Shown here: positions 47,420 through 61,180 of the stretch, piece by piece
Position numbering within the stretch: the first letter of the stretch is position 1
Layout: each line of letters begins with the position of its first letter
The notes under the pieces: model-generated
What the model saw: the letters and a program-made list of their open reading frames with translations, nothing else
Database searches by the model: none
Told to the model about the DNA's origin: nothing
Program-made: the position numbers and the translations under genes
NCBI GenBank assembly: GCA_963402885.1
Contig: OY727094.1
Span: 21,888,501 to 21,952,500 of the forward strand
Reading direction: 5' to 3'
Source: Antedon bifida
Taxonomy: Eukaryota; Echinodermata; Crinoidea; Comatulida; Antedonidae
Length of the DNA: 64,000 bases

Positions 47420-50400
47420 CTAGACATGAAACTCGTCACTTTGACGAGTTAGTTATCCGCTCGACAAACGCCACGTGCACGTCATACGTTGGAATGTTGC
47501 ACACAGAAAAAGATTATGGCATTATGACCTGAACTGAAGAATATGATATGTTGTTAGTGCTAAATTCTGTCTATTTTGTGTCATATAGTATATACATTTT
47601 ACAGTACACAGTATAATCTGTATACATGTAATTTAAATTTTTAGGCATGATGACGTCATAAAAATTAAAATATTTTTAACTTATGCATAAGATAGTTAAT
47701 TGACCTAGACAATATTAAAATCTCGGAGAAAAAGGAATACAGATAAGCATGATGCGCTCCATTTAATGTGATGAGCAATAACGAAAGAGACAAAAATCAT
47801 ATATTTTACATTTGTGTGGCCATACGATGACATCACAATGTCCGGTTAGCAATATTGATTAATGATCCGATATCTACAACTCATCACCTTCCCGAATATG
47901 TAAGTAAAAAAAAGTTTACCTCGTAGTTTAGAATCTATGATTGTTAAAAAAAAGGCATAATTTTGACGAATTTTTTAACTTTTCCATTAAAAACACGCGC
48001 AAATTGTACAATTCGACGTGCTCGTATGACGTAATTTTAAGTCAAAATTGGTAAAATTACTATAAAAGGCTGGAAAAACATAATTCACACAAAAAAAATG
48101 TTTTTAGCACTACGTGCGCACCACGCGCGTAAAATTGTTCGTGCGCGTGGGAATTTTTGACATGCTCAAAATGTCATGATCAGCGTAGAAAGTTGATTAT
48201 AAATTAATTTTGCGCATTTTTAATTTTAATTCGTAAATTGTAATTTCGTGTAAAACATGCCATTTTTAGTGCACAAAAAGTTAGCACAAGATATAAATTA
48301 AACTTTTGCTAAGTTTCAATTTAAATTGTTATATGGTTTTCAATCTATGTTAAATACGCGAAATTCATAAAATCGCGCGTAAGTCACGTTGCGCATTTCT
48401 GACGTCATTCACAATAGTAGGTGCACAACTTCATGTGAATGCCCATATGTTGACAAAATTATGAAATGTTATGTTTACACGTTTTTCAGATACGCAAGAC
48501 ACAAAAATAGAGGAGAAATGCGCATGCGCGCGTAACGTCTTGTAAAACATGATATTTTTAGTCCACAAAAAGTTTGCCCTTGATATGACTTAATTTTTCA
48601 CAAAGTGTCAAAAAACAATTATGCATGCCCTTTGCAAAAAAGCCGTATACGATCCGTATACGCTGAAAACGTATACGACGTATACGGATCGTATACGGTT
48701 TCACTGTTTACATTATTTCCACTCTGTTGCTCCACAAAGAGTTGGCGTCGTATACGTTTAGCATACGTAACGTATACGCTGTTTATTCATGATAAGAATA
48801 TCGTATACGGGACGTATACGAATCATATACGAACAAACTAGGCCATTTTATAAATTATAATAGTAGTAATGAGTAGAATAGAGCTAAATAAAACATTTAA
48901 ATTGTCATTACAACAAATACAAACGTAGGCTGGCTCTCTGGCCTGGCTAGCACCAGCCACTAGTCTAGTAGTATTATTAGTATAGTAGTAGGCTAGTAGG
49001 AGCTAGGACATAAGACCATATTTATTTCTATTTATTAGAAAGCCTAGGCTACCGATAAAATTCAAACAACGTTTTTTGCAAGTCAATAAAATACGCTAAA
49101 CAGGTATACTACTACTAGGTAGGCCTAGAAAGGACAAGACAAGGGGCCATTTTCACGATGTTGTTTGCAGTTTTCCTTTATAAAATATGACAGAGGTCAG
49201 TAAGTTCAGCCGCCGACGACGACCGAGCGTCGCTTGGTTGCCTACAGTTGCAACTCGTGGTCGACTCGGCTCTCTGGTGGCCAATCATGCATATCATCGG
49301 GTACGTCGCGTCGTTCGATCTTCTCAATTCGTCACACCACGTGCGAGCTTTGGGTGGTCAAATTACATGGTTTATGTTAAGCGATATTATTCCGCGACAT
49401 GTGTTGTAGTATAGCATGGAGATGGAGTAACAATAATTTGGCAAATAATGCCGAAGAGGAAAACCACTGCATGATCCAAAACAGAAGTGGGATGTGTTGA
49501 TATGTACATTAACATTATATAATAATAATTATTATTATTTAACGATGAATACAATCGGATTTTGAATATGAAGTTGATCACTTCCGTAGAAAAAAATTAA
49601 AAAACAAAATTAGTGGTTATAGTAAATACAATTATATCGAATTTCAATTTTTTCCCGAATTCTCAAAATGTGTTCTAGTTATATCTTTATTTGGAGTTAG
49701 ACTCGTACTACATTCATTAAAATGATAAACAAATATCCAGCAGCCGTGTGTACAGAGGGGCACAAAAAAACTATTAGCTACTAATACTGTACACAATTTA
49801 TTACATGCAACACATATTCAATATTATAATAAAACGTCTATACGTCAATACGTAGTTACGAGGCGGTATCCTCGCAACTAGGCTCATAGTTGTTTACCAC
49901 TCCAACATATGATATGAATAAAGCCTATCTTATTAAGTATCTCGCGCCCGCGCATATACAACAAAAAGTTACAAAGGTTCACATATTTATATTAACGATT
50001 TTTTTTTAAATTTACGAATTAAATAAATAAAAATAGAATTAAATACCGCTTGGCCTGTCAGCGTTTACCAGGGAGATGTAAAATAAGTATTTAACATTTA
50101 CCTGGTTTTACTACGTTCGCGTACAATTTATCATTTGGATTTTTTAAGTTACATGTAGGTTATGTTAAATTGTATTCATCAGTGACAACTCTAGGAAATT
50201 TACAGCAATTAGTTCTGATGCCTAAAATAGTAAAATGCTTTAAAACGTCGGAGCTTCTTTTTTTGTATTTTTGGCTGTTGAATGTTTTGTTGGCACCCCC
50301 TAACTTTGCAACGATGATATCCATAATGCATCGTATTTCCATTTCACTGTTGTTGATTTACTACTAGCTAGAGTAGGTTATTAAAATAATACAATATAAC

Positions 50401-51692
50401 CAAATCTAATATATAGGGGAAAGCTAGCTAGCTTATTTTCACAATGAGTGTACCACAGACTCTTTTCCTTGGCGTATTTTTCCCAGGCCTAGTTACTATT
50501 AGTTTACTAGAGCTGCTGCAGTAGCTAGTTACTGCATGTTCGATCTATACAATTACAATATGCCTATAGCCTAGCTAGCTAGAAGTCATCGAATTTACTA
50601 TCTACTTTGGCCCACTGTAACTAGGCCTACATCCCATTTTTTTTTTTTATGGCGAGTTCAAACCCGTAGCAAAAAAATCCTGTTGGACAACAACACATGA
50701 TTGAAAATGAATGAAATCTGATCCATCCATGTGATGCATGCATGCAGCACACACAACACAGGCACGTTTTGGGCGAATTTATTTGGATCATTCCATATAT
50801 ATAATAGGGAGCCACATGTATTCTACATTTTTATTACATCGTAATTTATGGATTTTACTTACTCGTTTTAAATTTAATATACTGCGGGCCCAATTTAATA
50901 TTTATTTATTTATTTCCAAGTACATTATTATTAATTAAAGCACTTTCAAATTAATAACAGCACATTTTGTATGATTCACTTATTAATGGAACGTACCAAA
51001 GGTAAAGAAATAGCAGAGGGGATAAACAAGACGGAACAGCCTGGGTGGGTTTTTATGCTTGATAGAAAAATAACGTCTTGTAAAATACAGCACCAATTTT
51101 TTTCATTAGCGAAAAATATGAACTAAATCATCATAGGGAATTTAATGTACATATACCGACTGAAAAAAAAACAAACAAATTGTACACTAATTACTGAAGT
51201 CAAGATGCTCCTGCCATTGTAATGTATGCTATCGTCGTCTTGTAAAAAGAGGGACAGTCCCTTTCGCTTGGTAATATGATGCAGTTTGTATACACGCGTC
51301 GTATCGTATACGGATCGTATAATTAGGAAATTGTTTATAAATGATCGTATACGGTTCGTATATGTTTATTATGCGGGCAGGAACTTCCGAATTGGCGTAT
51401 ACGTTTCGTATACGAAATGGACTTCCTATACGAAACATATACGAAACGTATGTAAATCGTATACGTTCGTATACGGCTTTTTTGCAAAGGGTGGTTTTTA
51501 ATCTATGATCAATCATTAAAAATCATAAAATTGCGCGTAAGTCACGTTGCGCAACTCTGACGTCATTCAAAAATAGGAGGTGCACAACTTCATGTAAATG
51601 TCCATATGATGACAAAGTTATGAAATGTTATGTTTACAAGTTTTTGAGATACGCGAGACACAAAAATGGAGGAGAAAGAAAGAAGAATAATA
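47420..51692 (+). repeat. Array unit 8 (type A, chimeric; interrupted by 48628-51491)
   Basis: Starts as A but jumps from TGTATACATG directly to module 2 (~47630), losing module 1. Near 48510 the unit end (AGGAGAAAT) is spliced to a mid-unit CG tract (GCGCATGCGCGCGTAAC). The TIR element then interrupts it, and the unit resumes at TGGTTTTTAATCTATG (51492). About 1.41 kb is satellite. Confidence 0.8.
48628..51491. mobile_element. 2.86-kb TIR element with CGTATACG subterminal arrays
   Basis: The ends CCCTTTGCAAAAAAGCCGTA (48628) and its perfect inverse ending GCAAAGGG (51491) share at least 25 bp, continuing TACG. Within ~210 bases of each end CGTATACG-like palindromes recur: about nine on the left (48641-48835) and at least seven on the right (51287-51476). 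The interior (48840-51280) is AT-rich, holds TAGGCCTA palindromes and encodes no recognisable transposase. It sits inside a satellite unit. The flanks GCATG and TGGTT leave a possible 2-bp TG duplication. Dense subterminal repeats recall CACTA/En-Spm transposase-binding sites, but the end is not CACT-type, so the superfamily is open. Confidence 0.85.
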
Positions 51693-53886
51693 CTAGATTT
51701 GAACTCGTCACTTTGACGAGTTCGGGTTATCCGCGCAAACGCAACATGCACATTCTTAACCATATGAACCTCGACAATTATTATGCCATCCTATGACATG
51801 AAATAAATATGTTTACAGTGCTGAATTGTACGTATTATGTAGCATACATCATATTACAGTATTTTACAGAATAAACTGTATATGTTATATACAGTGTAGT
51901 ATAGACAAAATTACGAGACCCATCTTTTAAATCTAATTATTAACACGATGACGTCATCAAATTGACATATAAAGATAACAATTTTAGAAGATAATTATCT
52001 AAATAATTACATTAAAACAAATTTGAAGAATTTTGGGCACGTAAAAGTGAGATGCGCTCTCGTTTAAACGCAATGAACTTTTACGCAAGAGATGAAAATA
52101 TGACTTTTTGAATTCAACTGGCCATATGATGACGTCACAACATCTGATTGGCAAAATATTCACATGAATTTGTATCTACAATCCAATAGCTTCCAGAAAA
52201 CGTTTTAATCATGATTATCACTTTTTATTCTGACGAGCTATAACAGATTGAAATTTACTGTAAAGATGAAAATAGGTGACCCACGTTATTTACATTTTTA
52301 GACATGATAATGTCATAAAAAAATAAAATATTTTTAAGTCATGCGAAATATAGTTGATTAACCTAGACAGTATTAAAATATCTGAGGAAATGGAATACGT
52401 ATAAGCGAGATGCGCTCTATTTAATGTGATGAGCAATAACGAAAAAGTAAAAAATCCTATATTTTACATTCGTGTGGCCATACGATGACGTCATAACATC
52501 CGAGGGGTAAAGATTCTGCATGAATTCATATCTACAACATATCTGCTTACATATTAAATTTAAAAAATTGGGGGTCGTGGATGATTCTGAGGAGCTATAA
52601 TAGATTAAAAATAGGCATAATTTTGACAATATGTTGTCACTTTTGCAACTAAAACGCGCGCAAATGGTCTAAATCAACGTGTTCGTATGACGTCATTTTA
52701 ATTTAAAATGATGTCAATCTTTTTTAAAATGACTAGGAAAGGCTATAAGATCATAATTCAAGAGAAAAACACATGATTTTTATGCTCTGTGCGCACCTTA
52801 CACGTAAAATTTTTCGCACGCGTGGGAATTTTTGACATGCTCAAAATGTCATGATCAGAAATGATTAGAAATTAATTTTGCGCATTTTAAAATTTTAAAT
52901 GCGCGTGTGCGCGTAACTTTTTGTGAAACATGCCATTTTCAATCCATAGAAAGTTTGCCCTTGATATGATTTAAATTTTCACAAAGTGTCAATACAAAAT
53001 GACTTTTGGTTTATAATCTATGATCAATCATTGAAATTCATAAAATCGCGCGTAACTTACGTAACGGATAAGTAGAGATGCGCTCTATTAAATGTGATGA
53101 GCTATGACGAAAGAGACAAAAATCCTCTATTTTATATTCGAGTGGCCATACGATGACGTCACAATATCCGGTTAGCCATATCGATGCATGATTCGATATC
53201 TACAACTCATCTACTTTCAGAATATGTAATAAACAATAAAATTCACTTTGGAGTTTAGAATCTATGACTGTTTAAAAAAAGGCATAATTTTGACGAATTT
53301 TTGAACTTTTTCATCAAAAACGTGCGCAAATTATCCAATTCGACGTGCTCGTATGACGTGATTTTAAAGCGAAATTGTTAAAAAATTGGTAAAATTACTA
53401 GAAAAGGCTGGAAAAACATAAATCACGCGAAAAAATTATAATTTTGCGCTGCATGCGCGCGCGCGCGTAAAAAATTATTGCGCGCGCGTGGGAATTTTTG
53501 AAATGCTCAAAATGACATGAAACGCGTAGAAAGTTGATTAGAAGTTGATTTTTCGCATTTTGAAATTTTAAACGCGCGTGTGCGCGTAACTTTTTGTGAA
53601 ACATGCCATTTTTAATCCATAGAAAGTTTGCCCTTGATATGACTTAAATGTTCACCAAGTGTCATTACAAAATGACTTTTGGCTTTTAGTCTATGTTAAA
53701 TACGCGAAATTCATAAAATCGTGCGTAACTTACGCTGCGCGACTCTAAAGTAAAAAAACGAACTGTCCTGCACTTCTACAGATAGAGGTCAATCTTCTGA
53801 CAAAGTTGTACAATGTAATGTTGATAAGAATTTGAGATACACGTGACACAAAATTCTGGGAAAGAAAGAAGAATAAGATAGAAAAA
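51693..53886 (+). repeat. Array unit 9 (type B, 2194 bp, partly reduplicated)
   Basis: Complete up to ~53050 (ATCGCGCGTAACTTACG), then it switches back to a mid-unit sequence (GGATAAGTAGAGATGCGCTC) and runs through the second half again to 53886. An unequal recombination product. It contains the longest CG run, GCATGCGCGCGCGCGCGTAA at 53452 onward. Confidence 0.82.
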
Positions 53887-54859
53887 CTAGATTTGAACTC
53901 GTCACTTTGACGAGTTCGGGTTATCCGCGCAAACGCAACATGCACATATTTAACTATATGAACCTTGACAATTAGTATGCCATCCTATGAGATGAAATAA
54001 ATATGTTTACAGTGCTGAATTGTACCTATTATGTAGCATACAGCATATTACAGTATTTACAGAATAAACTGTATATGTTATATACAGTGTAGCATAGACG
54101 ACATTACAAGACCCATCTTTTAAATCCAATTATTAACACGATGACGTCATCAAATTGGCATATAAAGATAACAATTTAGAAGGTAATTATCTAAATAATT
54201 ACATTAATACAAATTTGAAGAATTTTGGGCACGTAAAAGAGAGATGCGCTTTCGTTTAAATGTAATGAACTTTTGTCACTTTTGCAACTAAAACGCGCGC
54301 AAATGGTCTAAATCAACGTGTTCATATGACGTCATTTTATTTTGAAATGATGTCAATCTTTTTTTAAATGACTAGGAAAGACTGTAAAATCATAATTCAA
54401 GTGAAAATCACATGATTTTCATGCTCCGTGCGCACCTTACGCGTAATTTTTTTTGCGCGCGTGGGAATTTTTGACATGCTCAAAATATCATGATCAGCGT
54501 AGAAAGTTGATTAGAAATTAATTTTGCGCATTTTGAAATTTTAAATGCGCGTGCGCGCGTAACTTTTTATGAAACATGCCATTTTTAATCCATAGAAAGT
54601 TTGCCCTTGATATGACTTAAATTTTCACCAAGTGTCATTACAAAATGACTTTTGGTTTTTAGTCTATGTTAAATACGCGAAATTCATAAAATCGCGCGTA
54701 GCTTACACTGCGCGACTCTAAAGTAAAAAAACGAACTGTCCTGCACTTCTACAGATAGAGGTAAATCTTCTGACAAAGTTATACGATGTAATGTTGATCA
54801 GAATTTGAGATACACGTGACACAAAATTCTGGGAAAGAAAGAAGAATAACATAGAAAAA
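53887..54859 (+). repeat. Array unit 10 (type B, 973 bp, internal deletion)
   Basis: Jumps at ~54272 from the module 1 GAACTTTT directly to GTCACTTTTGCAACTAAAAC, losing ~600 bases between. The 3' part is close to that of unit 9 (AACGAACTGTCCTGCACTTC), so neighbouring units were homogenised. Confidence 0.82.
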
Positions 54860-56446
54860 CTAGATTTGAACTCGTCACTTTGACGAGTTCGGGTTATCCG
54901 CGCAAACGCAACATGCACATACGTTTAAAATATATGAACGCCGACAATTATTATGCCATCCTATGACATGAATTAAATATGTTTACAGTGCTGAATTGTA
55001 CCTATTTTGTAGCATACAGCATATTACAGTATTTACAGAATACATTGTATGTTATATGCAGTGCAGCATAGACGAAATTACGAGACCCATCTTTTAAATG
55101 CAATTATTAACAAGATGACGTCATCAAATTGACATATAAAGATAACAATTTTTGAAGATAATTATCTAAATAATTACATTAATACAAATTTGAAGAATTT
55201 TGAGCACGTAAAAGTGAGATGCGCTCTCGTTTAAATGCAATGAACTTTTACGCAAGAGATGAAAATATGACTTTTTGAATTCAACTGGCCATATGATGAC
55301 GTCACAACATCTGATTGGCAAAATATTCACATGAATTTGTATCTACAATCCAATAGCTTCCAGAAAACGTTTTAATCATGATTATCACTTTTTATTCTGA
55401 CGAGTTATAACAGATTGAAATTTACTGTAAAGATAAAAATAGGTGACCCACGTTATTTACATTTTTAGACATGATGACGTCATAAAAATTAAAATATTTT
55501 TAACTCATGCGAAAGATAGTTGATTGTCCTAGACAGTATTAAAATATATGAGGAAATGGAATACGTATAAGCGAGATGCGCTCTATTTAATGTAATGAGC
55601 AATAACGAAACAGTAAAAAATCCAATATTTTACATTCGTGTGGCCATACGATGACGTCATAACATCCGAGGGGTAAAGATTCTGCATGAATTCATATCTA
55701 CAACATATCTGCTTCTATATTAAATTAAAAAAATTGGGGGTAACGGTTGATCCTGAGGAGCTATAATAGATTCAAAATAGGCATAATTTTGATAAAATTT
55801 TGTCACTTTTGCAACTAAAACGTGCGCAAATGGTCTAAATCAACGTGTTCGTATGACATCATTTTAATTTGAAATTATGTCAATCTTTTTTAAAATGACT
55901 AGGAAAGGCTGTAAAATCATAATTCAAGAGAAAAACACATGATTTTCATGCTCCGTGCGCACCTTACGCGTAAATTTTTTCGCGCGCGTGGGAATTTTTG
56001 ACATGCTCAAAATGTCATGATCAGCGTAGAAAGTTGATTAGAAATTAATTTTGCGCATTTTGAAATTTTAAATGCGCGTGCGCGCGTAACTTCTTGTGAA
56101 ACATGCCATTTTTAATCCATAGAAAGTTCGCCCGTAATATGACTTAAATTTTCACCAAGTGTCAATAAAAAATGACTTTTGGTTTATAATCTATGATCAA
56201 TCATTGAAATTCGTAAAATCGCGCGTAACTTACGCTGCGCGACTCTAACGTTATATAACGAAGTTTCCTGCACATCTACAGCTACAGGTCAATCTTATGA
56301 CAAAGTTACACAAAGTTATGTCTACAAAAATTTGAGATATAGCTGCAACAAAAATCCGGGAAAGAAAGAAGAATAAAGATGAAAAAAAAAAAAGATATTT
56401 ACAATCACAAGGGTTATCCGCAACTTTATAAGTTGCGGATAACCAA
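54860..56446 (+). repeat. Array unit 11 (type B, 1587 bp, with B hairpin)
   Basis: A full-length B unit. Its 3' hairpin GGTTATCCGCAACTT...AAGTTGCGGATAACC (56412-56444) has the longest stem in the array (15 bp, 3-base loop) and is followed by AA and the next CTAG. Confidence 0.86.
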
Positions 56447-57942
56447 CTAGATTTGAACTCGTCACTTTGACGAGTTCGGGTTATCCGCGCAAACGCAACA
56501 TGCACATACTTAACTATATGAACCTCGACAATTATTATGCCATTCCATGACATGAAATAAATATGTTTACAGTGCTGAATTGTACCTATTATGTAGCACT
56601 AGCATACACCATATTACAGTATTTTACAGAATAAACTGTATGTTATATACAGTGTAGCATAGACAAAATTACGAGGCCCATCTTTTAAATCCAATTATTA
56701 ACACGATGACATCATCAAATTGACAAATAAAGATAACAATTTTAGAAGATAATTATCTAAATAATTACATTAAAACAAATTTGAAGAATTTTGGGCACGT
56801 AAAAGTGAGATGCGCTCTCGTTTAAACGCAATGAACTTTTATGCAAGAGATGAAAATATGACTTTTTGAATTCAACTGGCCATATGATGACGTCACAACA
56901 TCTGATTGGCAAAATATTCACATCAATTTGTATCTTCAATTCAATAGCTTCCAGAAAACATTTTAATCATGATTATCACTTTTTATTCTGACGAGCTATA
57001 ACAGATTAAAATTTACTGTAAAAATGAAAATAAGTGAACCACGTTATTTACATTTTTAGACATGATGACGTCATAAAAATTAAAATATTTTTAACTCATG
57101 CGAAAAACAGTTGATTGACGTAGACAATATTAAAATCTCGGGGGAAATGGAATACGTATAAGCGAGATGCGCTCTGTTGAATGTAATGAGCAATAACGAA
57201 AGAGAAAAAAATCCTATATTTTACATTCGTGTGGCCATACGATGACGTCATAATATCCGAGAGGTAAAAATTCTGCATGAATTCATATCTACAGTATATC
57301 TTCTAACATAATAAGTTAAAGAAATTGGGGGTCACCTTCGATCCTGAAGAGCTATAATAGATTCAAAATTGGCATCATTTTGACTAAAACGCACGCAAAT
57401 TGTCTAAATCAACGTGTTCGTATGACGTCATTTTAACTTTAAATGATGTCAATCTTTTTTAAAATGACTAGAAAAGGCTGTAAAATCATGATTCAAGAGA
57501 AAAAAACATGATTTACATGCTCCGCGCGCACCTTACGCGTAAATTTTTTCGCGCGCGTGGGAATTTTTGACATGCTTAAAATGTCATGATCAGCGTAAAA
57601 AGTTGATTAGAAATTAATTTTGCGCATTTTGAAATTTTAAATGCGCGTGCGCGCGTAACTTCTTGTGAAACGTGCCATTTTTAATCCATAGAAAGTTTGC
57701 CCTTGATATGACTTAAATTTTCACCAAGTGTCAATAAAAAATGACTTTCGGTTTATAATCTATAACCAATCATTGAAATTCATAAAATCGCGCGTAACTT
57801 GCGCTGCGCGACTCTAAATTCATATAACGAAGTTTCTTGCACATCTACAGCTACAGGTCAATCTTTTGACAAAGTTATACTATCTTATGTTGACAAGGAT
57901 GAGAGATATGCGACGCACAAAAATCCGGGAAAGAAATAAGAA
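56447..57942 (+). repeat. Array unit 12 (type B, 1496 bp)
   Basis: A full B body joined directly to an A start at 57943 after GAAAGAAATAAGAA, without its 3' hairpin. Confidence 0.84.
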
Positions 57943-59466
57943 CTAGACATGAAACTCGTCACTTTGACGAGTTAGTTATCCGCACGACAAACGCCACGTG
58001 AACGTCATACGTTGAAATATTGCACACAGAAAAAGATTATGGCATTATGACCTGAACTGAAGAATATGTTGTTATTGCTGAATTCTATTATTTTGATTCA
58101 TATATAGTATACACAGTATAATCTGTATCCGTATCACATACAGTGTACATGTAGAATAGGTGAAATTACGGGACCCGCTATTTATTGCAATTTTTAACAT
58201 GTTGACGGTTTTAAAATGAAATGCGAAGGTAGCAATTTTGCAAGGAAATTATCTCAGCAACAACATGTTAACGTGTAGAAGAAATTTTAATACGTGAAAT
58301 ATTAATGCGCGCTCTTTTAAATGTAATGAACTATGACGCAAAATATGAAAATACGACTTTTTTTATTTAACTGGCCATATGATGACGTCACAACATCTGA
58401 TTGGGAAAATTTTCACATGATTTGGTATCTACAATCCAATAGCTTCCAGAAAACGTTTTACTCGTGATTATTACATTTTATTCTTACGAGCTATAACAGA
58501 TTAAAATTTACTGTAAAGATAAAATTAATGACCCACGTAATTTAAATTTTTAGGCATGATGACGTTATAAAAATTAAACTATTTTTAACTCATGCGAAAG
58601 ATAGTTGATTGACCTAGATAATATTAAAATCTCAGAGAAAATGGAAGACGGATAAGCGTGATGCGCTCCATTGAATGTGATGAGCAATAACGAAAGAGAC
58701 AAAAATCCTATTTTTTACATTTGTGTGGCCATACTATGACGTCACAACATCCGTAAGGAAAAAATTTTGCATGAATTCATATCTACAACATATCTGCTTA
58801 CATATTAAGTTAAAAAACTCGGGGGTAACGGTTGATCCTGAGGAGCTATAATAGATTCAAAATAGGCATAATTTTGACAATATTTTGTAACTTTTGCAAC
58901 TAAAACGTATGCAAATGGTCTAAATCAACGTGTACGTATGACGTCATTTTAATTTGAAATGATGTCAATCTTTTTAAAAATGACTAGGAAAGGCTGGAAA
59001 ATCTCAATTTAATAGAAAAAAACATGATTTTCATGCTGCGTGCGCACTGCACGCGTAAAATTGTTCGCGCGCGCGGGAAATTTTGACATGCGCAAAATGT
59101 CATGAATGGCGTAAAAAGTTGATTAGAAATTAATTTTGCGCATTTTAAAATTTTAAATGCACGTGCGCGCGTAACTTCTTGTAAAACATGCCATTTTTAG
59201 TTAACTAAAAGTTTGCCCTTGTTATGACTTAAATTTTCACAAAGTGTCAAAACAAAATTATGCTTGGTTTTTAGTCTATGAGCAATCATATAAAATCATA
59301 AAATCGCGCGTAAGTCACGTTGCGCAACTCTGACGTCATTCAAAAATAGGAGGTGCACAACTTCACGTAAATGCCCATATGTTGACAAAGTTATGAAATG
59401 TTATGTTTACCCATTTTAGAGATACGCTCTGCACAAAAAGTGAGGGAGAAAGACAGAAGAATAATA
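57943..59466 (+). repeat. Array unit 13 (type A/B mosaic, 1524 bp)
   Basis: A start and an A-like module 1. Module 2 changes near 58750 to B-like text (GCATGAATTCATATCTACAA, GATCCTGAGGAGCTATAATA) and the tail returns to A-like. A mosaic from recombination between subfamilies. Confidence 0.8.
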
Positions 59467-61180
59467 CTAGACATGAAACTCGTCACTTTGACGAGTTAGT
59501 TATCCGCACGACAAACGCCACATGCACGCCATACGTTGGAATATTGCACACGGAAAAAGATTATGGCATTATGACCTGAACTGAAGACTATGATATGTTG
59601 TTATTGCTGAATTCTATTATTTTGATTCATATATAGTATACACAGTGTAATCTGTATACATATCACATACAGTGTAGAATAGGGGAAATTACGGGACCCG
59701 CTATTTATTGCAATTTTTAACATGTTGATGGTTTTAAAATGAAACGCGAAGGTAGCAATTTTGGAAGGAAATTATCTCAGCAACAACATATTAACGTGTA
59801 GAAGAAATTTGAATAGGTGAAATATTAATGCGCGCTCTTTTAAATGTAATGAACTATGACGTAAAATATGAAAATACGACTTTTTTTATTTAACTGGCCA
59901 TATGATGACGTCACCACATCCGATTGGCAAAATTTTCACATGATTTTGTATCTACAATCCAATAGCTTCAAGAAAACGTTTTAATCGTGATTATCACATT
60001 TTATTCTTACGAGCTATTACAGATTGAAATTTACTGTAAAGATGAAATTAATGCCACACGTAATTTAAATTTTTAGGCATGATGACGTCATAAAAATTAA
60101 AATATTTTTAACTCATGCTAAAGATAGTTCATTGACCTAGACAATATCAAAATCGGGGTGAAAATGGAAAACGGATAAGTGGAGATGCGCTCTTTTAAAT
60201 GTGAGGAGTTATGACGAAAGATACAAAAATCCTAAATTTCATATTCGCGTGGCCATACGATGACGTCACAATGTCCAGTTAGCCAAATTAATGCATGATC
60301 TGATATCTACAACTCATCAACTTCCAGAATGTTTAATAAAAATAATTTTTACCGTTTAGTTTAAAAACTACGATTGTTTAAAAAAAGGCTTAATTTTGAC
60401 GAATTTTTGAAGTTTTTTATCAAAAAAGCGCGCAAATTATCATATTCTACATGCTCGTATGTCGTAATTTGAAGTCGAAATTGTTTAAAAGTTGGTAAAA
60501 TTACTAGAAAAGGCTGGAAAAACATAAATCACTCGAAAAAATGATGTTTTTAACGCTACGTGTGCACCACGCGCGTAAAAATTTGCGCACGTGTGGGAAT
60601 TTTTGACATGCTCAAAATGACATGAAACGCGTAGAAAGTTGATTAGAAATTGATTTTTCGCATTGTAAAATTTTAAACGCGTGTGCGCGCGTAACTTCGT
60701 GTAAAACATGCCATTTTTAGTGCACAAAAAGTTAGCGCACGATATAAATTAGACTTTTGCTAAGTTTCAATTTAAATTGTTATATGGTTTTCGATCTATG
60801 TTAAATACGCGAAATTCATAAAAACGCGCGTAAGTCATGTTGCGCAACTCTGACGTCATTCAATTATAGGAAAGCACAACTTCACGTGATTGCCCATATG
60901 TTGACAAAGTTATAAAATGTTAACTTTACACGTTTTAGAGATACGCTCTGCACAAAAATGACAGAAAGAAAGAAGAATAATACAGAAAAAAAAAAAAAAA
61001 AAAAAGATGATGAAACAGGACAGTTACAAGGAGTTATCCGCCATAGTGCGGATAACTAATAAAATTGAAACAGGACGATTACAAGGAGTTATCCGCTACT
61101 AAGCGGATAACTAATAAAGATGAAAAAAAAAGATATTTACAATCACATGGGTTATCCGCAACTAAGTTGCGGATAACCAA
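59467..61180 (+). repeat. Array unit 14 (type A, 1714 bp, A-A-B terminal hairpins)
   Basis: Ends with three hairpins in series: A (61032-61057, loop CATAGT), A (61087-61112, 11-bp stem) and B (61150-61178). The GAAACAGGAC spacer recurs before the A hairpins and AAAGATATTTACAATCACAT precedes the B hairpin. Each hairpin thus has its own upstream signature. Confidence 0.85.

Noticed and set aside
49187-49414. 75-codon Arg-rich ORF inside the CGTATACG element
   Set aside because: No transposase or other domain pattern; single, short, no supporting context.
53745-54918. Two nearly identical 66-codon minus-strand ORFs (53745-53945 and 54718-54918) and a longer relative at 56251-56553
   Set aside because: The similarity is explained by satellite homology; they span the unit junction and hairpin and change frame and length between copies.
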